Assembly: GCA_014859215.1 (NCBI GenBank)
Contig: JACUUS010000032.1
Location: 1 to 16,105, forward strand
Length of the DNA: 16,105 bases
From: Dehalococcoidia bacterium
Lineage (GTDB): Bacteria; Chloroflexota; Dehalococcoidia; SZUA-161
Reading direction: 5' to 3'
Part shown: positions 1-8,600 of the stretch, in pieces
Layout: each line of letters opens with the position of its first letter
Numbering within the stretch: position 1 is the stretch's first letter
The notes under the pieces: model-generated
The model's input: only the letters and a program-made list of their open reading frames with translations
Databases searched by the model: none
What the model was told of the DNA's origin: nothing
Made by a program: the position numbers and the translations under genes

Positions 1-911
1 TTGTAGTCGATTTTCTCGCCCTTCCTGACTCCCATGTAAACCTGGCAGCTGCTGTTATTAAAACGGACTTTCCTCTCCTCTGCTACAAACCCGGGTGAGA
101 AGTGCTCCTCCCCGACCAGCTTCCGAACCGTGGTTAACAGATTGCCGTTGGAGACAGCAGCCCGGCACCTGACAGTTTGCCCGTCGGCCACCACGCCGGC
201 AACTTTGCCGCCTTCAATGATGATCTTCCGGGCCTCACATCTCTTCCTGATATCCACCTTGTTCTTACGCAGCTCGGACTCCATTTTACCTATGAACTGA
301 TCTGTCCCTCCACGGACCGTGTAGACTCCCTTGCTCATGAAGTTGGAGAACACTATCCCATATGTTATGGCAGGCTCCTGGAGCGTGGACCCGTTGGCGT
401 AAGTGATCGGCTCCATCAGCATGCGCATAACGTCGCCGCGGCCGGGAAAAAACTTCTCGAACAGTTCCCCGGCCGTCATCGTCTGATCATCGTAGAAGTT
501 CATATCGCGCGCGGTGTTAAAGAACCCTTCAATGTTGGCTGCGGGCACCTTGAAATACTGAAGCAGGATGCGCGTGAAGTCTTCGCGGTCGAACGTTGTG
601 GTGAAAGAGAACTGGGGATTGTCGAAACGGATGCCTTTCAGTTGCACGATCATATCGGCTATTTCGGGTGACCAGTACTTTCGGCATGTCTTGATCATTC
701 CGACGGGGAAGCCGTGCAGGGATACGTCAAAGATATGGCCGCCTTTTCTCTTGAACCATGTAGCGAGTCCGCCAAGCTTATCGTGCTGTTCCAGGAGCAG
801 GACGGAATTGCCGTTTCTTGCCAGCATGTTTGCGCAGGTTAGTCCCGCCAGGCCGCTTCCAATCACGACCGCGTCATATGCCGGCTTCAATTCTGCGCCC
901 GTTTCACTCAT
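1..911 (-). CDS. CrtI/phytoene-desaturase-like FAD oxidoreductase, partial (C-terminus beyond left edge)
   Basis: The reading frame stays open from ATG at 909-911 to the window edge, giving 303 codons without a stop, so the C-terminal part is missing. Residues 13-50 form an N-terminal FAD-binding Rossmann fold: the dinucleotide motif GSGLAG (18-23), an acidic residue E41 ending the second strand, and a GG pair at 48-49. A following FDVSLHGF stretch (61-68) corresponds to FDVGLHAM in the adjacent gene, so both belong to the phytoene desaturase / retinol saturase / CrtISO-like amine-oxidase superfamily. Family members move hydrogen at C=C or C-C bonds of long hydrophobic chains using FAD. The start is 11 bases downstream of the previous stop, with a GAGGGGG-type ribosome site between them. 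It is the sixth visible gene of the minus-strand ketosynthase operon. The substrate cannot be deduced. Confidence 0.88.
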   Translation of the reverse strand, partial: MSETGAELKPAYDAVVIGSGLAGLTCANMLARNGNSVLLLEQHDKLGGLATWFKRKGGHIFDVSLHGFPVGMIKTCRKYWSPEIADMIVQLKGIRFDNPQFSFTTTFDREDFTRILLQYFKVPAANIEGFFNTARDMNFYDDQTMTAGELFEKFFPGRGDVMRMLMEPITYANGSTLQEPAITYGIVFSNFMSKGVYTVRGGTDQFIGKMESELRKNKVDIRKRCEARKIIIEGGKVAGVVADGQTVRCRAAVSNGNLLTTVRKLVGEEHFSPGFVAEERKVRFNNSSCQVYMGVRKGEKIDY

Positions 912-922
912 CCCGGTCCCCC

Positions 923-2311
923 TCACAGTCCTTTTTGAAGGATATGAAGATTCGCCATTGAGATGCCGCTTAGCATGGCGCCGACGATACCCAGGAATCC
1001 CTGGTCAGTGCCGCAAATGAAAAGATTCTCCAGATGTGTCTTGCCTGTCTTTACCTTGTCCGGTGTGCCGTAAACAGCGCCGCCAAGGTGCCCGGTGAAC
1101 CGGTAAATGGTCTTTGGTGTGAAAATGTCCGAGTAGATAATTGAGTCCCGAAAATCCGGGACGCATTTTACTACCTCTTCGAGGCTGGATGCAAGCCAGT
1201 GAGCCTTCTGAGTGCCGTATTCCTCAGGGCTGAGCCTGGCCCACAGCTCGTAATTGGCCATGTTGGTTAACCTGATCATGGCTTCCGGGAGCCTCTTGTC
1301 GTACTGGAAATTGTTCGGGCAGCAAATGACTCCGCTTGAAATGTCCACAAGCTTCCTGGGTTTATGATAGGAAAACTTGTTCGAGCTGTTGAAGAAAGTT
1401 ATCGTTGTGTCATACCCGATGTCGGCAAGTTCCTTGTCAAGTATAAGGATGAACTCAACAAAAGAGAGCCTGCCCGGATTTACCTGGAATGCCTCTTCAT
1501 TGAAGTTCGACAACATTTTCAGAGTCTCTATGTAGCCGGCAGATGAGATTATATTGTCGGCTTTGAGGATCTCACCACTCTCCAGGATGACCGCGTCCAC
1601 CTTATTGTCCAACACACGGAGCCTGCGCACACCGGACTTCAGCCTCAGTTCTCCTCCGCAGTCCCTGAACTTCCTGAGGAGTACCTCCAGTATCTTGCGG
1701 ACTCCGGCTTCCGGGCGTGCGAAACCCTCGCAGAATATGCTGTTAAACATAATCACGAACTGGCCGAATTCCATGTCATCTTCCTGTGCGTTGCCATAAT
1801 ACATTAACGGGCAAAGCAGCATATCGATAAGAACCGCGTTCTTGATGATTGAACGCAGAACCTCCCGGGTTGATGCCGGTTTCGCATACAAGTCAAATGC
1901 ATTGTATTCAGAGATGGTCCTCAAGAGTCTCTGAAAATTGTCAGCCTCGCGCGGGAAATTGTCGACGACTTCTTGTACAAAGAAATCCAGGTTGTTGTTG
2001 AACCTGAGCGTTCTTCCGGGGAATCTGATAGCCGACATGTTCTGCTGGCAGAGTGCGAAATCTTCCGCTTTCAGCTTTAGCTGGCGAAGAAGCTTGGGTA
2101 ACGGGGTTGACTTCACGTTTGCGGGTACATAATTGGTCATGGCGTGAAGCCCCACATCGAATTTGTGGCCGTCGCGAACGTAGAAGGAGTTCAGGCCTCC
2201 TACGCGGTGATGCCTCTCCAGGATGCATACCTTCTTGTCATAGTACGCAAGCCTGATGCCGGCTGCGAGGCCGGACATGCCGGCGCCTATGATGATGGCG
2301 TCATATTTCAT
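923..2311 (-). CDS. CrtI/phytoene-desaturase-like FAD oxidoreductase
   Basis: A complete 462-residue flavoprotein. The N-terminus carries the FAD Rossmann signature GAGMSG (9-14), E32 and VGGL (37-40). The C-terminus carries the second FAD-binding signature, with CGTD at 433-436 and GIVGAMLSG soon after. The length and this paired N-/C-terminal layout match phytoene desaturase, carotenoid isomerase and all-trans-retinol 13,14-reductase relatives. Such enzymes are peripheral membrane proteins acting on lipidic polyenes. No carotenoid genes (phytoene synthase, GGPP synthase) are nearby. The neighbours are ACP and ketosynthases, so an acyl chain, possibly ACP-bound, is the more likely substrate (inference). 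The ribosome site is weak, and 101 non-coding bases separate it from the upstream ACP gene. It is clearly divergent from the similar gene that follows it, so this is not a recent duplication. Confidence 0.92.
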   Translation of the reverse strand: MKYDAIIIGAGMSGLAAGIRLAYYDKKVCILERHHRVGGLNSFYVRDGHKFDVGLHAMTNYVPANVKSTPLPKLLRQLKLKAEDFALCQQNMSAIRFPGRTLRFNNNLDFFVQEVVDNFPREADNFQRLLRTISEYNAFDLYAKPASTREVLRSIIKNAVLIDMLLCPLMYYGNAQEDDMEFGQFVIMFNSIFCEGFARPEAGVRKILEVLLRKFRDCGGELRLKSGVRRLRVLDNKVDAVILESGEILKADNIISSAGYIETLKMLSNFNEEAFQVNPGRLSFVEFILILDKELADIGYDTTITFFNSSNKFSYHKPRKLVDISSGVICCPNNFQYDKRLPEAMIRLTNMANYELWARLSPEEYGTQKAHWLASSLEEVVKCVPDFRDSIIYSDIFTPKTIYRFTGHLGGAVYGTPDKVKTGKTHLENLFICGTDQGFLGIVGAMLSGISMANLHILQKGL

Positions 2312-2412
2312 AACCTGGTCTCAAGGGAAACTCTCTCCACGGGAGGAAAGAGAATAGAGATCGCGCTGGGTTAAGCCCGATAGGAGGACGTGGTAGCCGC
2401 CGAAGTATGCTT

Positions 2413-2670
2413 CTATTTCGGGACGTCTTTCAGCAACGGCGCAAGGTAATCAACAGAGCCATCCAGCGTTGAGAGTTTCATGTAATCATCTTCAGGTACG
2501 ATGATTCCATAGCGTTTCCTCAACTCCATGATTATATCCAGGAAATCCATGGAATCCATCTCGATCTGGTCGCGGATTCTTACGTCACCTTTGATGTCGC
2601 TCACGTCTTCATCCGGTACGATCTCGTGGATGACCTCAAGAATCGTCGCCCTAACCTCGTCTGCTGTCAT
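2413..2670 (-). CDS. Acyl carrier protein
   Basis: An 85-residue acidic protein of normal ACP size. The phosphopantetheine attachment site is the DSMD motif, with S40 as the modified serine, followed by the hydrophobic helix II pattern (FLDIIMEL). The C-terminal part (YGIIVPEDDYMKL) also fits ACP helix III. It would carry the growing acyl chain as a thioester in the cytoplasm. A clear purine-rich ribosome site (GGGAGAGG) lies just upstream of the ATG, and 21 bases separate it from the ketosynthase gene before it. Its position between ketosynthases and desaturase-like flavoproteins suggests a pathway-dedicated carrier rather than the housekeeping acpP. That is inferred from context, because sequence alone does not separate the two. 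Confidence 0.93.
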   Translation of the reverse strand: MTADEVRATILEVIHEIVPDEDVSDIKGDVRIRDQIEMDSMDFLDIIMELRKRYGIIVPEDDYMKLSTLDGSVDYLAPLLKDVPK

Positions 2671-2691
2671 AACTGCCTCTCCCTCTCTTGG

Positions 2692-3945
2692 CTAAATGGC
2701 GCTGTCTGATCCCGCGAACCTCTTGACGATAATGACCGAATTGATGCCGAGCATCCCGAAAGAATTATTCAAGATATAATCGACTTTATCAAGTCTTCTG
2801 GGCTGGTTGAGAATGAGATTCCCGAGATCACACTCGGGGTCAAGATTATCTACATTTATGGTCTGGTGAACCAGGTGGTCTTCGAAAGATGGGAGATGGC
2901 CGGCAAGTTCGAGCGCACCGGCTGCGCCCATGGTATGGCCAATGTAACTCTTCGTATTGGTTATGCATGTTCTCGGATTATTGCCGAAGACCTCTCGCAG
3001 CGCCTGGCATTCAGCCTTGTCCCCTTCCCGGGTTGCGGTAGCATGCGTATCAAGAATGTCCACGTCCGAAGGCGCTATGCCTGCACGGTCAAGCGAAAGC
3101 CTGATGCACTCCACCTGCCTTGCTGAGTTCGGCAGGATGAAATCTGAAGCGTCGGAATTAATCGCGTAGCCGGAGATCTCCCCATATATTGTAGCGCCCC
3201 GCCTCAAAGCATCGTCCAGGCGCTCAAGCACGAGTATGCATCCGCCCTCGGAGACAACCACCCCGTTTCGGTCTCTGTCAAACGGGCGGCAAGCTTTCTC
3301 GGGGTCCGGGTGGTTCGCCAGGGCCCCTTCGTTCCTGAAAGCGGCGAAGGAACCGAACGTATGCGGAGTCTCGGAGACGCCGCCCGATAGGGCAATGTCG
3401 ACTTCTCCCAGCCGCAGCATTTGTGCGCCTTGAATAAGGCCGATTACTCCGGCTGCGCAGGCGGCACCCAGGGTGTAGTGCGGTCCAGTTATACCCATAT
3501 TCAGTGTGACCTCACCCGCCGGGCTGTTAGCTACAGTCCTTGGATTATGGTGATGCGACCAGAAATCGACATTATAGTCATACTGCTTGATGTTATAGAT
3601 CTCGTGTTCCGTTTCGACATTGCCGTGTTCGGTAATGCCCAGGAAGATTCCGATCCTCGATCTGTCTATCAGGGACATGTCTACCCTGGAATCGACAACG
3701 GCTTCATTCGCGCAATAGATGGAGATTGACCCGGCCCGTGTGCCCCGGCGGAGTTCCTTCTTCTTCTGGTACTTCAGTGGGTCGTAATGGCAGACGCCGG
3801 CAATCATCTCGCCCATATAGTGCGTCTCGATCTTGCTCACCCCGGACTTTCCAGCGAGCAAGTTGCGCCTAAACTCCGCGAGACTATTCCCGTTAGGTGC
3901 CGTCAGGCCGACACCTGTTATGACAATACGTGAACTCTTGGGCAT
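2692..3945 (-). CDS. FabF-like beta-ketoacyl-ACP synthase (KAS II family)
   Basis: A 417-residue thiolase-fold condensing enzyme of the usual FabF length. The catalytic triad is present: nucleophile C163 in GAACAAG, H301 in DTHATAT, and H337 in GHTMGAAG with the accompanying K332 (TKS). The family pattern RPFDRDRNGVVVSEG is at 220-234. Members elongate acyl-ACP with malonyl-ACP by decarboxylative Claisen condensation. Two departures from the housekeeping consensus are visible: HATAT instead of HGTST/HGTGT, and FGMLGIN (396-402) in place of the glycine-rich FGFGGTN. These suggest a specialised chain-elongation enzyme. The start gives the standard RIVITGVGLTAPNG N-terminus, but no good ribosome site precedes the ATG. 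The gene is 33 bases after KAS III and 21 bases before ACP, so the three are probably co-transcribed. Confidence 0.93.
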   Translation of the reverse strand: MPKSSRIVITGVGLTAPNGNSLAEFRRNLLAGKSGVSKIETHYMGEMIAGVCHYDPLKYQKKKELRRGTRAGSISIYCANEAVVDSRVDMSLIDRSRIGIFLGITEHGNVETEHEIYNIKQYDYNVDFWSHHHNPRTVANSPAGEVTLNMGITGPHYTLGAACAAGVIGLIQGAQMLRLGEVDIALSGGVSETPHTFGSFAAFRNEGALANHPDPEKACRPFDRDRNGVVVSEGGCILVLERLDDALRRGATIYGEISGYAINSDASDFILPNSARQVECIRLSLDRAGIAPSDVDILDTHATATREGDKAECQALREVFGNNPRTCITNTKSYIGHTMGAAGALELAGHLPSFEDHLVHQTINVDNLDPECDLGNLILNQPRRLDKVDYILNNSFGMLGINSVIIVKRFAGSDSAI

Positions 3946-3978
3946 GTTCGAAAAATGACGGAGCCTGAACTGCTCAGA

Positions 3979-5028
3979 CTACCATTTGACTCCCAGCATG
4001 ATGGACGATAATCCACTACCCGCTGCCATCATTACGACCCTGTCACCAGGATCGAGGCGTCCCTGTTCGATCCCGATGGCAAGTGAGATAGGCAGGGAAC
4101 ATGACCCGATATTGCCCAGGCTTTCGACAGTGGTGAAACCTTTGGAGGTGTCGATTCCCAGGGTGCGGAAGAGGAGTTCATGATGGACAGTACTTACCTG
4201 GTGGCTGAACACCTTGTCAATATCCTGGATCCTCCATCGCAGTTCCTTGCTGAAAGCTTTCCATGTTTCTGACACCAGACCGAGACCGTTCTTCAGAATC
4301 CCCTGGAAGTCTGCGTGCATATTAGGATAGCTCTCGGGGTCAAAGAAACATGTATCTTTGTCTACGCGACAAAGGCCGTTATGCTCCGAAGCGGTTCTTA
4401 CGACCCCGCCGACAAGACGGTGGCCCGATTTCGAGATAGAAGCATGCGTGAGAACAGCAGCGACGGCGCCGGAACCCAGAGTGAGTGAGGCAAAGCCATC
4501 CTTCAACTTGGCTCTGGACACTGTGGGATCCGTCAATAACTGGTGGATCGTAGCTTCTGCGAGGCGGCGGCTGCTTTCACCGCCGACCACGATGCCGGCC
4601 GTCACCTGGCCAAGCTCGATCATGTTAGCCAGTGTGATCATGCCATTGATGAAGCCGATACACGCGTTTGAGATATCGAAAATCAAGGCTGTTGGCGGCA
4701 GCCCGAGGGAATCATGCACCACGAAAGCTGTGGCCGGTTCAAGGAAATCGCGGCTGACCGAGGTGTGAAGCAGGCACTCTATGTGACTCTTGTCTATCCC
4801 GGAAGCGGCTATTGCTTTCTCTGCGGCTCTCGTGCTGAACCGGCTGGGTGGGGTATCGGCATCCCAGAAACGTCGCTCACGGATGCCGGTCATCATCTCA
4901 AGGCGTCCGAACGAGCGCCCCAGTTTCTGGTAAACGGGGGCCAACTGTTCCTCGAGAGCCAGGGAGGTCACCACGGTCTCGGGAAGCTCGTAGGCAAAGG
5001 ACTCGATTCGGACTTTCTTGTATAGCAT
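3979..5028 (-). CDS. FabH-like beta-ketoacyl-ACP synthase III
   Basis: A 349-residue condensing enzyme of the KAS III (FabH) branch. The Cys-His-Asn triad is visible: C123 in SNACIGF, H276 in SHQVST and N306 in LGNIGS, with the C-terminal glycine-rich AAGSGLSS at 335-342. KAS III enzymes start chains by condensing an acyl-CoA primer with malonyl-ACP. Some relatives perform other acyl transfers. It is somewhat longer than typical housekeeping FabH and its neighbours are not the usual fabD/fabG genes, so it is better read as the priming enzyme of the adjacent specialised pathway (inference). An AGGGT-like ribosome site lies in the 56-base gap after the upstream repeat protein. The primer cannot be read from the sequence. 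Confidence 0.92.
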   Translation of the reverse strand: MLYKKVRIESFAYELPETVVTSLALEEQLAPVYQKLGRSFGRLEMMTGIRERRFWDADTPPSRFSTRAAEKAIAASGIDKSHIECLLHTSVSRDFLEPATAFVVHDSLGLPPTALIFDISNACIGFINGMITLANMIELGQVTAGIVVGGESSRRLAEATIHQLLTDPTVSRAKLKDGFASLTLGSGAVAAVLTHASISKSGHRLVGGVVRTASEHNGLCRVDKDTCFFDPESYPNMHADFQGILKNGLGLVSETWKAFSKELRWRIQDIDKVFSHQVSTVHHELLFRTLGIDTSKGFTTVESLGNIGSCSLPISLAIGIEQGRLDPGDRVVMMAAGSGLSSIMLGVKW

Positions 5029-5084
5029 CGCCTGACCCTGGTTATTTGAATCTGTTGCCTGGGATTGGACTGCCAGAGACTGAA

Positions 5085-5483
5085 TTACTCTGTTGATCGA
5101 CTCAGCAAGGTTGGTATATGGAATTTACCCTTGACTTTGGACCATTCCTCCGCTGATTCCGGCGGAATAACCCTGTTCGGGACATACTTACCAACGTTCG
5201 CGATGACTGCGGAGACTTTCCTGGAGCTTGCAACCGTGTCCGGCACGTAACTATCAGCCGCGCTGATAAGGGTCGAGCGCATTCGGGGCGGGATTCTCTC
5301 CAAACCGTCGATAACACGATTTATGGCCCTCGGCGCGACATGTTTGTCCAGCGTATTCACGAGTATAAGCAACAGCCTGTCAGGCACGTACCTGTCCACC
5401 ATCCTGACCTGTAGTGTAATCAGTTTACCTGACAGCCTCTTCGCCGAAGGTTCAAAGGCCGCCAGTCTTCTTCTAGATACCAT
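5085..5483 (-). CDS. Unrecognised basic protein with five degenerate YVPDR-type repeats
   Basis: I do not recognise a family. The 132-residue product is basic near its N-terminus and has no signal peptide or clear membrane helix. Five related short units can be seen: RYVPDRLL (31-38), KHVAPRAI (47-54), RIPPRMR (63-69), SYVPDTVA (78-85) and KYVPNRVI (99-106). They are spaced 15-21 residues apart, each followed by a hydrophobic, probably amphipathic helical stretch. Such an arrangement would suit a small repeat protein that binds a membrane surface, a lipid or a partner enzyme, but this is inference. It is the first gene behind the sigma70-like promoter of the ketosynthase operon. TGAGGG lies just upstream of the ATG. 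The reality of the gene rests on this signal, its position and the internal repeat pattern. Confidence 0.7.
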   Translation of the reverse strand: MVSRRRLAAFEPSAKRLSGKLITLQVRMVDRYVPDRLLLILVNTLDKHVAPRAINRVIDGLERIPPRMRSTLISAADSYVPDTVASSRKVSAVIANVGKYVPNRVIPPESAEEWSKVKGKFHIPTLLSRSTE

Positions 5484-5527
5484 GAAAGCCCTCAGGTTAA
5501 CCGGAAGTACTACTGAAGTATATCATA

Positions 5528-5558
5528 TCTATATTGCATTTTTTGGCTAGTATGTCAA
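5528..5558 (-). promoter_or_regulatory. Sigma70-like promoter of the ketosynthase/desaturase operon
   Basis: On the minus strand a perfect -35 TTGACA (5553-5558) is followed by an AT-rich spacer and TATAGA (5528-5533) at 19 bases, or AATATA at 17 bases. Predicted transcription would begin near 5521, leaving a leader of about 35-40 bases before the ATG at 5483. It lies in the 151-base gap between the dehydratase-type gene and the repeat-protein gene. This argues that the two minus-strand groups are separately transcribed. Confidence 0.55.
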
Positions 5559-5634
5559 CCTGCTTCCATATAAGGTTGTTCACTTTTCCTCTCATTTATG
5601 GGCGGTGCACACTCCGTGCCCATGACGATTGTTG

Positions 5635-8600
5635 TCAGGGCGTTAGACAGTACTTCTCATGGTACGATTTCGCCTGGTGAACAAAAGCCTCGATCCTGGT
5701 CTTGGTATTTGTCTGCTTGAGCCCGTCGTAGATTATTGTCAGCAGTGGGATATTATTGTGCCTTTTCTGCACCTTCTTGTAAATAGCCGTTGCCAGAGTA
5801 CCGAAAACACAGTTGAGCACAATCAGGTTGGCTATGCCGGCGCACTTCTTCCTGGCATAATACTCGGCTTTGGAAAGGTTCACGGTAACTACCGGGTCAA
5901 TCGCCGGGCTGACATAGGGCGACGCCATTTCGATCCTATCGTTTATACTGGGCAGCTTCCAATCCGAAAGATCGGCCCCGAGCAAGCTCTCGATCCTCTT
6001 CTGCCAGTGAACGTCCCACGATCGCCGCAAGAAGTAGTAAAGAGCGGTCAAGTACTTGCCTTTCGACAAGTTCACACCTGGATAGGCATGCTCGAAATAC
6101 ACGAGATAATCGGTCGTTGTCGGCCCGAACTTCACTTCCGTGCCAAGCGACTCCAGATCTTTCACGATCTCATCGTTTGCCCATGAGTTCATGCATGTGT
6201 AGAACTCTCCGACGATTCCGATAATCGGCTTGTCCTCCCCTTTTATCGGGATGCTGTCCATCATCTTCCCGGCTCGAGCTAACTTGCCCGGGAAATCACC
6301 TTCCAGGAGGGCGGAGATGATCAACTCTATGGCGGAATCGTAAGCTCTTTCTGTCTCGCCCTTATTCACTTCATAAGGCCGAATATGAAGCAGTTTGCTG
6401 ATGAGTACATCAGTGGCCAGCCACCCTTTCCATATGGCCCTGGCCCAGTCCAGGCCAAAAAGCCGGGTTGCCTCGTCAAGACGGACGGACGTTGAGGGCG
6501 CAATAACCGGCATGTGTGCCAGGCCCAGCCGCTTCAGGACGAGTTTGAACGACAGCGGGTACTGGCTCATTCTGCAGGAACCGTCGAAATTCAGCGTGAA
6601 AAAAGCGGACCGGTCGGGATCGAATCCGTCCAGTTCGGTCATTCTCACCAGGTCGCCCGTGAGGAGCGAGTACGGATGGCACTCCTTCGACGAAGCGTAC
6701 CTTCTTCCAAGCTCATCGGAGCGCTCATCCGGCCTTGGCAATACTCTGGAATCCAGACCTGCGGTCTGCAGGGCGGCAGACAGTACATCGGAATGCGCGC
6801 TCAGATAGGGGATGTAAATGGTCCGGTCCAGTTCCCGGATTAGCCTGGACGGCTTGAGTATTGTGAGGCCGCCATTCGGTCTCATCACGTTCAGGTCGAC
6901 TTCTTCCGTTTTGCCGCTAATGACGCGCGGCATGCTCACTGTATCGACAAAAGCTTCTATCCTGGTTCCTATTCCAGCGTCCGCGCTGTGCTCGTCAACC
7001 TCCACCACCAGACAGGGGTTTTCCCCCATAGTATCCTCAAGGTATTTCATAAAGAATGCGTCCGGGCCGCAGCCGTAGTTCGTGATCAGTACCGGGTTCA
7101 GACTAGGATGGTCCCTGGCGAAAATTGCCGCCCGCAGCAGGTTCTGCTCGTTCTTCCACACGAGGTTCGAGTAATGTGAGGCAAGACGCACGGTATCGAG
7201 CGGAAGTAAGTCATAGGGGATGGCGAGCACGCCCAGCTTGCGCAGCTTCTTCGGAATATTAAGGTTCAGTCCGATATCATGCACATTGTAGGGCTTTCCG
7301 ATGACGACCACGGCCTCATTCCTGCGCTGCAGTCCCTGGAGTATACTCCGTCCTCTTTCGAGGCATTTTTGCCGGAACTCCGCCTGGGCTTTAACCGCCG
7401 AATTCGCTGCGCGAGAGCATTCTGCCGTGGACTTGCCAAACATGCGGCCAAGGCGCACGAGCTCGCGTTCGAGGTTGTAATTCTCCTCTGCCAGGTAAAT
7501 TGTCGGGCTCAGTATTTTCGCCCGATCCTCGAAAGCAGGTCCCAACATGAAGGGCGAGCCCTGTATATACGGGCAGTTGTAGCTCCTGTCCGCATCGTCA
7601 GCCATCTTCTCCAGGTCGATTACGTTGGGCAAGAAGACATAGTCAACCTTTTTCTCGACCAGGTCCTCAACGTGCCCGTAAGCTACCTTGACCGGGTAGC
7701 ACATCTCGGCCAGGAGCAATGCGAGCCCTTTGTTTATCAGCCTTCTGTTCGTCTTTTCGGAGAGCACAACATTGAGCCCGAGTCCCTGAAAAAAAGTGGC
7801 CCACAGAGGGAATTGTTCGTAGAACATCAGCATTCGGGGCATTCCGATACTTGGCGCTCCGGCTATTCTATCTTCTCTGAAGTAACTGAGGAGGAGTTTC
7901 TCTCGTTCCTGGAACAGGTCCGGTACCTCTTGGTCGTCCGCCCCTTTGCGGCTTATCTCATACCTGTCGCAGATGCCGCCATGAAAGGATTCAGGCTGGC
8001 CGCCAATGGAAATTCTCTTGATTTCGCAGTGGTTCGGACAATGCTTGCATTCGAAAGACTTAACCTGGTAGCTGCGATGCTTAAGATCGAAGCCGGCAAA
8101 GTTGGTTGCTTTCGGGTCCTGGTTCCACTTCTCACGGGCTATGAGCGCCGCGCCGACGGCGCCGGTAACGCTGTAGTTTTCGGGGATACTTATGTTCCTG
8201 CCCAGAATATTCTCAAAAGCAGCTGCGACGCTTCGGTTCGCCGCCACGCCGCCCTGGAAGTAAATTCGCTGGCCGATCCTCTTGTTTCCGACCACTTTCT
8301 CTATGAAATTGTAGGCGACAGAGTAGGACAGGCCGGCGATGAGGTCCTCTTTCGGAAGGCCCACCTGTTGATGATGGATAAGGTCGGACTCCATGAAGAC
8401 TGTGCATCTTGTCCCTAGATCAGCCGGGCTTCTCGAGCTAAGCGCATGCCGGCTGAAATTCTCTATCTCTACGTCGAGCCTCACGGCCTGCTCCTGGAGG
8501 AATGATCCAGTTCCTGCGGCGCAGACCTTGTTCATCTCAAAATCGACCACTGATCCGTTCTTGATTGAGATGTATTTCGAGTCCTGCCCGCCGATCTCGA

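Noticed and set aside
1..2311. Carotenoid biosynthesis locus, based on phytoene-desaturase-like genes
   Set aside because: No phytoene synthase or prenyl-transferase gene is present, and the adjacent genes are ACP and ketosynthases.
5600..5621. Intrinsic terminator after the dehydratase-type gene
   Set aside because: GGGC/GCCC arms pair only imperfectly with internal bulges, and no T-run follows on the minus strand.
7279..8418. Long plus-strand open frame of 379 codons opposite the giant dehydratase-type gene
   Set aside because: It is antisense to strongly conserved activase/HgdB-like motifs, has no recognisable domain, and is explained by codon bias of the real gene.
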